Below are positions 1 to 15,000 of a stretch of 64,000 nucleotides of DNA, piece by piece. The stretch covers positions 3,724,001-3,788,000 of the forward strand of contig CM067527.1 of NCBI GenBank assembly GCA_034509925.1, written 5' to 3'. Position numbers and translations under genes: made by a program. Within the stretch, counting starts at the first letter, position 1. Each line of letters begins with the position of its first letter. Origin of the DNA: Hirudinaria manillensis (lineage: Eukaryota; Annelida; Clitellata; Hirudinida; Hirudinidae). The notes beneath the pieces are model-generated. The model was given only the letters and a program-made list of their open reading frames with translations, searched no databases and was not told the DNA's origin.

Positions 1-3000
1 TCTCGAAATCCAACGACACCCGCAACAAAGTCGTGAGCAGCAATGACGACGGTGACCGAACTTTCACCATCCGCAATTCGAGCACCTCCTCTGGGGTTAT
101 TAAGTCCGACAACAATGTACAGGTCATCAGTTGGGAAGTTGTATTTCAATATGGCGACGGAGATCACTTGAAGGTTATTGCATTGAAATCAAGTTAAGAT
201 TAATAAAAATAGAATAAACTAAATAAAAATTAAAACTACATTTATAGCAAATAAAACGAAACATAATTATAATTATAAAACAACAAACCCTGCATTCCAA
301 CTCCTGGAGCAAAGATGAGGGTTGCACCACTGGCAGAGAATTGGACACCATTAATAGCTGTTGATTTTGAGGCATCAACGAACCAATCCAAAGAAACAGT
401 CCCAAAGAGTCCAGCTAATAGCATTAAATATTATACAATATTACTACAGTAATTATAACAATATTAATCTGAAATGAATCAAAGCAATAAAATAAGCACA
501 TTGCGATGAAGACTCATGCGTAGCAAGAATAAAACAAAATTATCCACGAAAATATTCAAAATCCTCCTAAAAAAATTAAAAAAACATTACACATGGTATA
601 AGTGTAGGAAACAACACATGAAAGTGAAGTAAAAGGATAAAAAGGGATAAAAAATAAAATTCTTTGTAGAAATAAAACCTTGCACGTATATGTATGTATA
701 CCTCGTCTCTCGACAGTGAGTAGCACGGAATAATCGGGTCTCTGTTCCACCACCACGAACCTGGATCTGATTTCCCCGGTGCCGTTGATGTTTCCACCAC
801 TCCGATGGTAAATGGTGAACAACCCTCGAGGATCGTTACTTTCACCGATTCTCAACTGGCAACTCGTTCTCGTGCCCAGTTCAGGGTGAAAATTGGGATT
901 CCCGACGTCGCCGTCCAGAAGTTTGGCAAACAGCAAAGACATGGAAAATTTCTGCTCCAGTTTAGGTTCGGTGGTTTGAAATATTTTCACGTCCACCAAA
1001 TGCTTGCTGATGCCACTTGGTAGAATGAAAGATGCATTTTCTGCAGCTTCAAAATCTTCATTTTCTTTGGCCAAAACATTCAAAGAATCTGCAACCTTTG
1101 GATAAAAGCAAACATGAATGTAATAAGTCCATGAGGCCTACAACCACCTATGATGTTATACTGTTTGTGAGATATACTAACATATGTGATGTTCTTTAGG
1201 TAGACAATATGATGGGATTCATTTGTTGGATCGTGAAACGTGGTTCTATTCTTTGACAGCAGACAATCAAAAGAGATGACATTGTAATCAAATGCAAGAC
1301 ATGAAGAGTCATCCAAGCACAGCCTTGCACAATCCTAAGCAATTAAGAAGTAAAACTAATTAAATGAGTCTCCTACACCTGTAACACCTGAATTAATAAC
1401 AGAGATCAAAATAAATTGTCAAAATTTAACCTCCTTGTGCAATAATTAAAAGTGGAAACACAAAAATAAATAAATAATTAATTAATTAATTAATTAATTA
1501 ATTAAAATTCACTTCAAGAAGTTGAAAACTCGAACCTCCACAGATGGGACCTGAAAAGTTGTTCCATTAACATCAACTGCAGTCGAATTTATTGAACTTC
1601 CAGCAACAGATTCCTTGGTGAAGTAAATAAAGATTGATTCGTTGTTTCTCGATCGAATCAGATCTTCCAAATTCATGCTGTCCAGTGAATAATAAACCAT
1701 CACACTTCCCTGGGTGCCATTTCTGAAAAATGTTTGTAAAATTCCATTTAAAAAAAAAATTATAATAACGAATTTTCACAATTAACAAATAAACATTAAA
1801 AATAAAATAAACTGGACTGAACTAAAAATTTCCAAACATTTCACAAAAATTAATCACAACTTTAGAAAGTAATCATCATAGTCGTCATCATCAGAAACAC
1901 CATTACGACATCATTACATTCTCTCGATGGTGATGTTATTTTTCTCGTTCCTTCTTTCCAGTAGGAAGGAATCGGCCGCGAACTGAATGACCCCGTAAGG
2001 ATCGAACGTGGGTGCAACTCGGATCCTGTGAACGATCCTCGAAGCATCCAAGTTGCCTTCATTTGAAACGTTCACCAATTTCACAACGATCTCCTGACAA
2101 AATCATTTAATTAAATTTATTAATAATTTTAAATATATTAATAATTTAATTAAATTTATTAATCATTTAATTAGATTCACCAAATGAATTATCATAAAGT
2201 CAGTTCAATTACAATGGTATTCTATAATGAATAGAATCCAAGCCATTATTTATTTTAATTTTATTTTTTCAGCTTTAACCACACAATTGAATCTGAAAAA
2301 TTGAATAAAGTACCCAACAACATGAAATGCATTTCTTCATTGAGAGCAAATTAAGACAAATAATGCCATTTTAATTATAATAAAAACAGATCTTGATTTT
2401 CTTCTGATCCCTCGCTACAGAATTATTCAATTCAATGAATCAGATTGAACTGATTGAACTGAAGCCTTTAAACCTGAAAGTGAAAGTGAAACCTTAATCG
2501 GGTCATCGATGAGCCGAGGTAAGAAGTCGAGGGTCAACAGGTGCTTTGTCTCGGAACTGAGAAAAAATATCTGCCCAGAAGGGGGACTTGATAGTCTTGC
2601 TCCGACTTCAAAATAAATTTGATTAATAACTGATTAATAATTAATTAATTAATTATGATTAATTAATTTTAAATTAAATTGAAATTAATCAAATAGATTA
2701 AATGAATACATCAAATAACTACAATGAATCCAATGAGATAATAAATCTAAACACCAACCGGAAGTATTCGTGGTCCAAAATACAGTCACCAATCCCTGAG
2801 AACCTCTTGACCTGATGACCAGCAGACGACACGTCAGTTTATTTTCAAGATCGTCCTCCATTAAAACACTCGAGTCTTCGTCGAATCCTTTTCAAAATGG
2901 CCGTCAAAATTTATTTAAATTATGCTTCAATCCTTTTTAAAATTTTGAAGATAAAAGTTCCGAGAAATGGATCGAACCGTGAGGGATCATTTTAACTTTT

Positions 3001-6000
3001 AATTTATTTCAGCTGCCTTTTTTGTCTAGAATAACTAGCCAGGCACGTTTAACACAATCATAAATGTTTTTAAAATAACTAAAAACAAATAATATTCATA
3101 ACAAAATGGCAATTAGAAATAAATAATTTCTCCACATTGGCTCACCAAAAACGCCGCCAACATCCCAGGACCTTTCAATGATGACCACCAATTCATTCGC
3201 ATCACCAACAACGGCTCCACCCGTGACACTTTCGTTCAAGAGTCGAACGAAAAACTTGAGTTCTGCTTGCGGCTCGAGGGTGTTCACCACTGAAACTGGT
3301 AACGGCTTCCTGTTCTCTCCATTCCTGAAGTCCACGACGTGCGACGACGCCACGAAGTTGACGCCCTCTTGTGCCGTGTCGGGAATTACTTCGAACTTGA
3401 CGCTCACCTGGGAAAAAAAAAATTTAATTTTTAATAAGTTTAATATTTAATAGGTTTTCACACAACTATCGATGAATATAATTTCGATGCAAGTGTCAAT
3501 GAATATAATTAGCCTTCAAAAAATATCTGCTGGAGTAATTTCAAATGAGTTTAGGAAATACATTACACAATGTAACTAAAGCACTATTAACCAATAACTT
3601 GACATGCTACAATGGATAACAAACCTGCCCAATCGAGCCTGCAGATCTCAGAACATAAGCAAGAGGAGACGAGAAATTCTGAAGAACTTTCACCTCGTTC
3701 GTTGAAAACTCAAGAACGCCGTGCGGGAAGCCGTGCGATTTGATTTCAATCCGAACGAGACATTCCAGCGACGTTCCAAGACGCGGCGAGTTTTGAACTG
3801 GTTAGGCACGAGTGCATTAATCAATTAATAAATTTTCATGAATTACCAGACAATTACTGTGTTAAATAATGATCGACCCAAATACTAACATAACACAGCC
3901 TCACTCAATTTGAATTTTGAACAGAAATTTCAAATAAATCACTACATAGATATGTAATTATTCATTAATTCATCAATTTATACAAAATATATTCAAAATT
4001 ACTTAATTTAAAACTCCAAATTTTCCCAACAAGCTATTTATAAAAAAAATTTAAAAGGCCCCTATTGACTGTTTACTATGACAAACCCACACCTGGATCA
4101 CTTTGATCAGAGATAAGAAGTGAAACCAAAGTGAGTCTTGCAAAGACTGAGGCATCAAGAGAGGGCAGATCATTTTTCGTGATGGTGACATTGAAATAAC
4201 CAACTTGTTGACCCTTCCTGAACAGAACCACACCTGAACTTGGTCTGAAATCATCTTTTGTTGCCCTCAAAACACTCAATGGAAGGTATGGATAAAGCTC
4301 TTCAGGGGTCAATGTTGAATGCATGACCTTGACCTCACCATAAACTCCAGCCACCCTTTCTATGATCACCAAAACTTCTGGAAACCATGAAAGAAAGAGC
4401 AAATCAATTACAATCATAATTGGTGAAGAAGATAATTGTTTTTCCAATGTTCAAGAGAAACAAGCAAAAACCAGGTACTCACCTTGATCCGAACTTTCCA
4501 CTTGAACGAATCTGCTGTCAGAAGCAATAACAAACGTTCCATATGGATCATTACTTGGCATTAGCACCAACGTGGCATTTGATTTGGTGTAGTCCACAAC
4601 ACCCTGAAATTTTGGCTCAATCGGGTGATTTGGTTCAATCAAACTTACAACACTCAGGCATACACTTAAGTCGGAAGCTATTTTTCAAGATGGTTTATCA
4701 CAGCATTAATCATTTTAAAATAAACTAGTTAGTAATAGTTATTTTGTTATATAACTAGCAGATTCTTATAACAAATGTGATGATAGATGAAGAAGTTGTC
4801 AGAAGCAGTGCAAACCTGTGAAGCATTCAAAAGCTCCAAGAAACAGAAGGATTTCAAGCTTGGTTGACCATCATTTGTAACTTTTAAAATTAACTTAAAT
4901 AAAGTCTGATTAGGTGAGAAATCCACGAATCCAACTGAACTCAAATTGAAATCTCCAGATGGACACGACAATTTCCATTGCAATGTAACTAAACCAAGAA
5001 AGCCCATACTCCTTTCAATCTAGAAGAAGCAGATTAGTTTCAGTATTGGATGAACCAATGCATCAGAGCATTATAATACTCCAGATTAACACATTACTAC
5101 ATTGCACTACAGATCCTAAAATATCCTTACATTCATATATTACAAGACATGTAACAAAAAATGTCCTATCCCATTATTAATGCATATTAAACCAACTTTA
5201 AAGACTTTTAATACTAAAACTCTAAAACTACTTAACCTAACTGATAAAATGTTGTAAAAATATTGCAATTATTTTGTTTGCAAAAAGAGAATCTAACTAT
5301 GAATTGAGCTTCAACTGTGTCATTGATTTGGACACTATCTTTCAAGACTAGCACCTCCAATGAATTCGCAGAGAAACCAAAAACACCGAATGCCTTAAGA
5401 GAAGCCGAAATGATAATGGTCACTTCGGGTCCGCAGCCCGAACCGATCCGGGGCTGAGAATTATTGAGAAGGATCTTAAATTCTCGATCACTTTTAATGC
5501 TTTTAGCTGGATAAATGGAGATATTTATCTCACGAGAGAGCTGTCCAGAATCAAACATCAGTACTCCTGCATTGGACTTAAATAAAATTTAGAATCTATT
5601 ACCTTTCATTTTGAGCATTTTACAAATAAAAGTTTATTTATTGACAAGTAATTGTAAAGATTTTTCAAATGGCAAGCATAAGTTATGCTAACACCAAAAT
5701 CATAGTCAGGACTGGTTTCTCTGGACTTAGCTGTTCCTTCAAGAGTTTTCCATTCCACTGAAGATGGACCCACCAAACCCTGGTGCCTGACTACAAAAAG
5801 TCTCAAAACCTTCATGCTTTCATTAATCCTCAGCCTGAATGAACTCAAAACAGCCCTCAAAAAGGTCTTATTGCCAGCCAGTTCTTCACGTGACTCGGAG
5901 AATTCAAAGAATCCACGTGGAAAATTCCTTTCCTCGACTGAAATTGCAGAATCGAAAGCTGATGGATTTATGGAAGCTCCGCTGGTTCCTGTGGAACCAA

Positions 6001-9000
6001 CGAGACCATCAGAGGAAGTGACTGAGACCAAAATGATTCGAAACTGTTGCCTTAATTTTGGGAACCAATCATCGCTTAAGAAGAGGGTGATGTTCTGTAA
6101 ATGAATAACAATTCCAGATTAAATTCATCAAAACGTGATTTAAAAAAATTAAAATTAAAAAAAAAACAAAACTTCAGAGCAAGACAACTTATTTCAATAA
6201 ATTAATCTTCTAAAATATTGCATGAAATAAACTTTGCACTTTGACCTTTTGAACTACTCCTGGTTCAAAATTCACAAATCCAACAGTTTCCAAGAAATTG
6301 TTCCCAGCAGAATTGTATCCATCAACATTACCAACATTTTCAACTTTCCATGCAACAGCAACACCATCAAATGTGCCTTTCTGTCTCAACACGAGACAAG
6401 TTATCGTGGAAGGTCCGAGATTTTTGATTGAATTTATACAAGAATTTTCTAAACCAAACAATCCATTTGCATTATCGCTCTTCAGAACTGCAGGCAAATT
6501 AAAAGCCTGGTGACTTTAACTCCTTTTTTTGATTAGTGGTCATTATTAGACAATCAATAAAAGAAAATATTTCTGTTATTAAATAATAAAAGAAGGACAA
6601 TTCTAATAAGGGGCATGATTAATTTTAAAAAAAGCCACATCAAAGTGCCACTCATACTTGTCAGGATAGCAACATCTCCAACTTTATCGACACCAGAGGG
6701 CCCTGAACAGTCGAGCAGTTTGAGAGTAAAGACTTTGTTTGGTTCAGGAATGGAGTTGTCAACTGATCTTAAATCTATCGTTGCCTCAGTCTGATTGCTG
6801 GTATTGAAGAACAAATACCCGGATACGAAATCAATATCTCTTCTAGAAGGTAGCATGTACAATTCCTGCATCAACCTGGTGTTTTTAAACATTTGTTAAA
6901 ATGAGGAATCAATTAAACTTCAGAAATCTTAACTAAACTCACAAATCATTCAATCTTTGACCATAAATTCTCAGGTCCTGCAAAGAGCCAAAGAAGTTGT
7001 TCTGGTTTGAAAACATTCCTCCAACAATGTAATCACCAGCAACTGATGTAAGTTTCCAGTTGAGCATGGCACTGGGGAATGCAATGTAAAATTAGAAAAA
7101 AAAAAGGAACTTGTGATTAAAATTTATAAAAAGATTTCAAAATACTTCTTCTAAAAATAATCACAAAGACCTTTGATGAATAAAAACGTTGTCCAGAAAC
7201 ACAGCGATGGAATTGTTGAAAAACTGTATGACTAGAAAGTGCCAAGTGCCGTCCGAAATGCCATATCCTTGGAGATCAACCAAGTGCTGCGAAGATTGCT
7301 TCGTAAAGAGAAAGTTTGTTTCAATGAAATTATAATGGCATATTTTTTTACTTGCAGAGAATTTAAAATACAAAATCTCGAAATGCAACAAATTCTAAAT
7401 GAAACCAACCTGAGATTTTGTCGAATAATAAAGTATCAAGTTGCTCCTGTAAGGATCAGACGACCTCATGCAAATGGCATACTCCAGGTATGCATTCCAA
7501 ACTTTGCTTAAGAAGCAGCCAGACAAAAGATCATTATTTGAGAATGATTTCATCCAAACAACAACTGAAAAAGCATCCAAGGTCACATTTCTATCCACCT
7601 TCACTGAGATGTAGCAACCTGAAGAATTTCTCATTAATTTAAAAAAAAATTAATCAATCAAAAAAATAGAATTATCATTACTAAAGTCGACAAACTAATT
7701 TTAACAGTACTTGCATAAAAATGTATCAATCGAATTTATATATTATAACTAATTATTACATAACATTTATCATTAATTTTTCTCATTGTAACCATTCAAA
7801 GTGCTCAGTGATTTTGTATAAGATTTTAATATTCAAATAGTAACCTGTGTAACTTAAAATCTGACATCATCAAAAGTACAAAACGACAACAAACTGTTAG
7901 CAAGAATTAAAGAATTGTTTGACGTGCCTTCACAACCACTGAGTCGGAAGGCGTCGGTTCCGGTGCCATTCCTCGACGGGATCGACTCAATTCCTTTTGA
8001 TCCGTCATGACTCATCCTCATTGATTTGGTTGCTAAGAGCAACAAGTCAACAACGATCGGGAAGGTCAGGGCACTTGTTATCTGATACGAGTATACCTCC
8101 CAACTAATCTGAATTTATGATAAAAGCCTGCTTTAAATATTTATTTATCTACAGTGATAATGGCATAACATATAGAATAATCAGATAATAATAAGGTCAG
8201 GACATAAATACACACAATATTACAAGGCAGTATAAAATGTCAAATTAATTTAAAGATTTATGAAACAATAAATAGAAATTTGTTTTAACAAAAATACCAC
8301 GATTAATAAAGTATAGACAAAGTAATATAATCATTCCATTACAGCTCTAATCATGGATATTGAAATAAGTTCAACTCACAAACTCTTCAAGGTGAGGATC
8401 CTAAAATAGATGACCGATTAAATTAAAAATACCAAATGAAATAAAGCATCTTCCTTGCAACTGAATAAGCAGCTCCCTTTGTCATCATGCGATTGTATAT
8501 TACATTAAATTAATAAATTATAATATTTAATGTATTAAATCAATGTAAATACCAAATACAACTGAAATAATCTAATCAATAAAACTTAACTAATAAACCA
8601 AATAATAAATCTAATAACCCTTTTGTAATTAAAGGCTCCTTTGGACCTCAAAACAACGAGTCTTGCATTGTTAGAAACACCAGAAGCATTATTTCCGCCG
8701 TTGATGTCCACATCTTCGGCAATGGACACTCTTTGCGATTGCGGCCCAAAATAAATTTTACCAAATGGGAAATTACTAGGAGCTATAATTAGAAATACTT
8801 CCAGATCTCCATCACCAAGGATTGCTGAGTCATAAATTGGACCTCCTAAAAATTAATACAGAAAAAATGGTAAGTTAGGGTAAAGTCCTAATGCTTAATA
8901 TGTTGAACAGCTTAATGACATGGATGCCAACATCACTTAAACAATCAAGGATTAGTTAGTGTAATTCAAATATTCATTTATTTAAATCTAATGTACAAAT

Positions 9001-12000
9001 ATGAAAAAAATATTCAATAATACGAATAATAATTTTCATCCAAAGCATACAGCTAAGGCAACTAAATTAATGTCAACCAACATTGCTTTTGAGAAACATT
9101 AAAATAATAAGTCAGTAGTTAATATAAATCCCACTTTATATAAACTCATATAATAAATCTCAATATGTAATCCCAGATAATAAATCTAATTTCATATAAT
9201 CTCATTTCATACAATCTCACATAATCTCATAATAAATCTCACTTACCTGACACTGCCACAAGTTCAATGCAATAGCAAATCTGAAACTCTGGAACGTCAT
9301 CCTCGAGAACGTTTAGAACGAGATCGGCCAACGACTGCCGATCGGAAAAATCAACTCGACCTGTGTAATTCGAGAAATGTCTGCTGCCATTGGAGACGTT
9401 TCGTGCGAGAGACGAGTTACAATCTCTGCCCGAGATCTCGTAATAAACGACCGCATTGCCAAATGAACCTTTTTCCCTTGTAACCCTCAATAACAAGGAA
9501 TTGCAGTCACTATATGGTCGATATACTCTTTTGTGGAGTTATTAAATTATAGGACACTGACCAAAAAATCAAAGTTCTGACTACAAAACTAACATGTGAC
9601 AAAAACATCTAAATTAATGCAAATAATATTGTCTACCAACTGTACTACAACTTATCTAATGAATAAGTTATAATTAATTATTTCAGAGGTACCAACTGAT
9701 AAGTTGTCTTGGATCCCTTCTCAGCAGTTTTGTTAAAAGAAGGAACAAATCTGAACACACCACTGGAATGGTGCTTTGCTTTCACTATGACTGTGAGATT
9801 GTTTGTAGGCACAATAGCACCTGGTATTTTAGAAAAGTAAACACTTATTGCAAAAAAATTGCTATGTCTATAATTATTATTATTAATGCTGTATTCCAAA
9901 TATTTGGGATTCTTTTTCTTTTAATATACTCTTAAATCATACAAAACAAAGTTAACCTTCCATGTCATAGAGCACCACGTAGAACGTCCTATCAGGGCGA
10001 GGGACATCATCATCCAGGATTGAGATGTTTAAGTATCGCAGAGAAATGCCAGCATCAAACCACAAAGTTTCGTTGTAAATAGCAACAAAGTCAAGGCCTC
10101 CCAAAGCCGTCAGCGGTCGAGTCCTACATTTGACTGAGGATTTGTTCACCAGAGGACCTTCTCTAAGTGTAACAACTTGGTAGGAACCAGGAGAAAAGAG
10201 TTGAATGATGGATTCTTAAAATATTAGAAATGTGAATTATTAGTGCATTATTCATTTATATATTATGAAAGTTTTAATACCTCTAACAATGATATTAATA
10301 ACAACCACAATAATTCATCTCTTGAGATAAACAACTAGTAAACATAAAGGCTATTTCCTTATTAGTTTTCCTAATCCTAACTAAATACAGTTTTCCAAGA
10401 CATTTTCCTAACAAAAGATTCAAGCATAAATCAAAATCAAAATCTTAGCTTGGCAGCCTAGGATGTTTAAAACAGCATTAAGTTAAAAAATGCAATAACA
10501 TAGGAGAGAAGTCACCATTAAAATGGACAGAGTAATCAAGTCCTAAGACATTCAAGAAGGCTTTGACATTTTCACCAAGTATTGATCCATTTGTAGAATT
10601 TATCAAATATATTGTAAAGGTTTTATTGAACCTGGGCATCTGTTTAAAGTTAAGAAATGTTCAATTCTGACTTTTAAAGGTACACATGACATTATCACAA
10701 TATGAGCATGTAGTTGTAACATATATTAAAAATGTTAATGATAAAAACAGAAAAGAAAGGGGAATTGTAGGAAAATAGATGCACAAGTAAATTTTAAATG
10801 CAACTGTATAACTAAACATAAAATCCCAAATTTGTTCCAAAATAATTACATTAATGGCAGTGAAGGTAATTCCTATGAACGAATCTGGTTGGTGCTCTTC
10901 AAAATCTATGATGCCTCGATCCGAATGAAAATCTATCCTTCTGTCATCTTTTGTCTCCAGCATCCACTCAACAGATGCTCTGCTGAATCCACCTTTGAAT
11001 CTTCTAACTCTGAAGTTGGCTTCATGATGTGATAAATTGTTTTGAAGTGCTGCAATTTAATTAGGAAAATTAATAAATTAATTAATTAACCAAATGAACA
11101 GTTACTGATATTCCTTACTGGAATTAATCAAAGCTCAAAAATCTTTCCATTGCTTAAAATCAATTGCATTCATCACACGAACAATCGTCTATTTCCAATG
11201 CTATTTAATTCAATCTATTTTATCACTCAAAGAGCCACAAACTTATTGTTTCTGTGACATTTCTGGTCAGAAATTCCATTATCCCAAATGGATAGCTATG
11301 AGGAAGGACAGTGATTGTAATATTTCTACTGCCATCTGTTTCTGCTCTCACTGAGCCATAAGGACTCAGTTTCAAGTTGTATGTTATGTTCAGCTGATTT
11401 CATAATCGAAATAATAAAAAGAATCAGTTAAATAAAATAAAATTTCACGCAGATTAAATGTAAAAGCTATTCAATCAGTTCATTTAACCTAATCTGTTTT
11501 TCAAAAAGTTGTTTTAAATAGAATTAATCACTTTCTTTAATTTAATCTTATTTTTTTTTCTAAATATTAGTCTTTCAATTGAATGCAAAAGAACCTGAGG
11601 AATGCCATCATCTTTTGCCACAATTGTGATTTTTTTCATCATTTCCATCCATTGAAAGTACACCACCGTCCTTCCCCCATAAAACTTGTCTCCACCGTTT
11701 GGATCGAGGAAGACCAAGACTGAGGCATTGACCAGAACATCTCCTGATCTCAGAATGCACACTTCAACAGAATCTTTCTCAACCTTCAATATATATGAGA
11801 ATAATTTAATAAACTACAAAGCTCCTTTTGGATTTAAAAAAAAACCATATGCTTGCACAACCGAATGCATGTCTTTCAGAAAACAAAGCTGCATAATTAA
11901 ATTATTTCATTATTAATCCAGGAAGTAACTTATAGCCAAGATAATAATTAATTATACATTATAATTATTCAAAAAACCAGAGATTCTCTTGCAACAAGAC

Positions 12001-15000
12001 GTATCAATTGCAATTTATTTTAATTTGTTAATTCAAACTGATCCATAACTATTAATTAACTACTTATGTTAATAATTAATTTGAACACTCACAGCTATGA
12101 CATATGAGTCAGCCATCCATGGACAAAACTTGAAAAATCCAGCGACGTTACCCAGCTCAGGCAACACTACTGAACAAAGTGCAGCATTTCTGTCCAACTT
12201 TGCCACATATTTTGGCTCCCAATCGACAATCTCAACATAAAATCTCTCAGACAAACTGGTCACATTGTATTTCTCAAGAAACATAGAAATGTAGCCTTGT
12301 GACTGACCTTCAATATTAAACCGATGGATACAATTTTAGTGACATTTTTACAATAGAAATCTAATTTATTTAACCCCATCCAATAAAACTTTACAAGATG
12401 AAAGCTAACATTTTTCTGCTATATGCATTTAAATGATCTTAAATCTAGGGGGAGGTATTTATACATTCACCATCACTAGTATTAGTATTATTATTTTTAT
12501 TTTTAACACCAAAAATCATAAAACAAATTCATGAGATATTTAATCATGGTTTTCCTTGTAACAATTTTTAATTGTTTATTTCCCTAAATTTATCCAAATC
12601 TAAAATATTATACCATTTGCTAGTGTTACAGATGCTGTCAAATTTTCAAATGTGCCAGGAAATGACACGTTCCAAGCTCTGACTTTTTCCAATTCATTAA
12701 CTCTCCAGATGAGTTTCAATTTGCCAAAAGAACCATATCTTATCAAGGGTACCTTAAAAGTGTATATATATATATATATATATACATTAAATATGAAGTA
12801 ATTAAAGTTTGTAAAAAAAATAACCTGGACCAATACTTGTAGACTTGTCAGTCCAAGGGAGACATTCAATTGTGAAGAGTAAAATCTAATGATTCCATTT
12901 GCAACATAATTAGGTATAGTAACATTTACTGAAGATATGTTTCCTATCAATGGACTGTTGTAGGGTCCAAAAGACAATTCTAAATTCATTATGTAAATTA
13001 TGAATTACCATTACATGACTGGGGTAAATCATTGAAGCAAATTTGTCCTTTTAAAAACAATTGGCCAACTAAACAGATACTGTTTATGTTACATTTACAT
13101 AACAAAAAGATCAGTCATGATATTTCAGTCTACCTAAAAAAATGACGGTACCTTTTTGAAGTTTGGCCCTTGTAATGAATACAATAAAATATGATGAGGA
13201 TTTGAAGAACATATCATTTCCCAGTGGAATACTGACTTTAACCTCATCTCCACCATCAGGCATTAAAGTAGATCCTAAAAAGCAATTATAATAAACACAC
13301 CACTTAGAAATAAAATAATAAAAATTGCAAACAAAATATCTTTGAAATAATAATTATAAAGTACCATTAAATATTGTTCCAATCTCAGAATGGAGAATCT
13401 CAAAGTTTACAAGTACATCCTCATAATAACCAATTATCCTCAGAATTTCAATTTCCAATGTCCTTGATTCCTGTTTAATATTTAAATATTTTGGCCCCAT
13501 GAAGGCAAAGTAACTTCTATTAATCAATTAAGTGAATCAATATATTTATGAAAAATAATAGGCATCCAATATTTGTAAAAATTGTAAACCAATCAAGAAA
13601 TAAAAATCCAAACCAAGGCCACACTAAAAGACAGTGACTTGTTCAAAGTGATTACACCGTAGGCATAGCCACAATCACGGTCCAATATGTAAATCATTGA
13701 TTCATTAGGTAGTATCAATGCCCCTCCTGTCACAGTTTCTGGCAACATTCTCAGTTTATATAACTTCAAAGGCCTTGGTTCAATAGGCTTTGCCTTTATA
13801 ACAGTAAAATTTATTGATGCAATGGTCTCGCCATCTTTGAAGACAAGTAGTCCAAGTAATGGTTTGATTCCAATAGCATTGTCCCTCCCTGCTCCACTTT
13901 CTGCTTGGTCCAAAGTCAGTTCCCATTGAACAGAAACAAACCCAAGCGATCCTCCTTCTCTCGCCAACCATACATAAACATTTGCAACATCTTCTGCAGA
14001 AAACTCAATTATAGAATAGCCATGCTCCACTGATGTATTGGTTTTCTTCCAAGACAAAATTCCATTTATTTCATCATCTCCAACTATGAAAATATCAGCA
14101 ACATGAGGATCTGAAAGCACAACATTCCCAGTGGTTTCATTCAAAATGACCTGAAAATATTTTGTCTTTCTTTGATTATTTCCTGGAAATATTGAAATTG
14201 GAAGAAATACAGAAGAAATTCCAGGACCAAATCCCAAACTGCTGTTTGTTGCCTGAAAATCAATCCCATATTGGGCACTCTGTGGCAATATAAAATATGT
14301 GACTGTTGCAGGTAACTTCAGAGAGCCAACTATTAAGGAATCACTTTTGGAATGAATGCCTCTGTAAATGGCTATCTGAAGAATGGAGACGAAGCTATCA
14401 ACCTTTATATGATAAAATGCCTGTGAAAAATAAAAAAATCAAAAATCCAAATGCATTGTTACCTAATATTATATCATTTTCTATTATTACCTTTGAAAAT
14501 CTCACAAAAGCATCACCAGGATAAATAAATACGACTATCTCACTGTTAGGCTCGTCAATTTTTGGATGATTCAAATTGACATCATAGGTCATATCTGATG
14601 TTGATGCATTTGTTATTTTAAAGGTGCATGATACATTTCTTGCTGGTAACTTTAAATGTAACATAATTTTGATGTTAGTATCTAAAAACCTTCAAACAAA
14701 CTTCATACAAACGTACTTCATCAGGTATCTTAAAACTCGCGTTATTTGATGTATCAAAGTTCTTAAATATTACCCACAAACTCATGGGTGTAATAGTCAT
14801 ATTCTCAGTACATTTCCTTGCCTGAAGTAGCATATTGAAGCACCCTTATCAGAGTTGTATTGAGAATTATTTATGAAATATCCAACTAACTTGAAGACCA
14901 ACAGAAACGGTTCCATAGTATCCTTTGGATCTTCGTATTGTGATATCGAGAAAATTTTCCCCAATAAACTTTTCGTGCTGGAACGCATTTCTATCGTCCT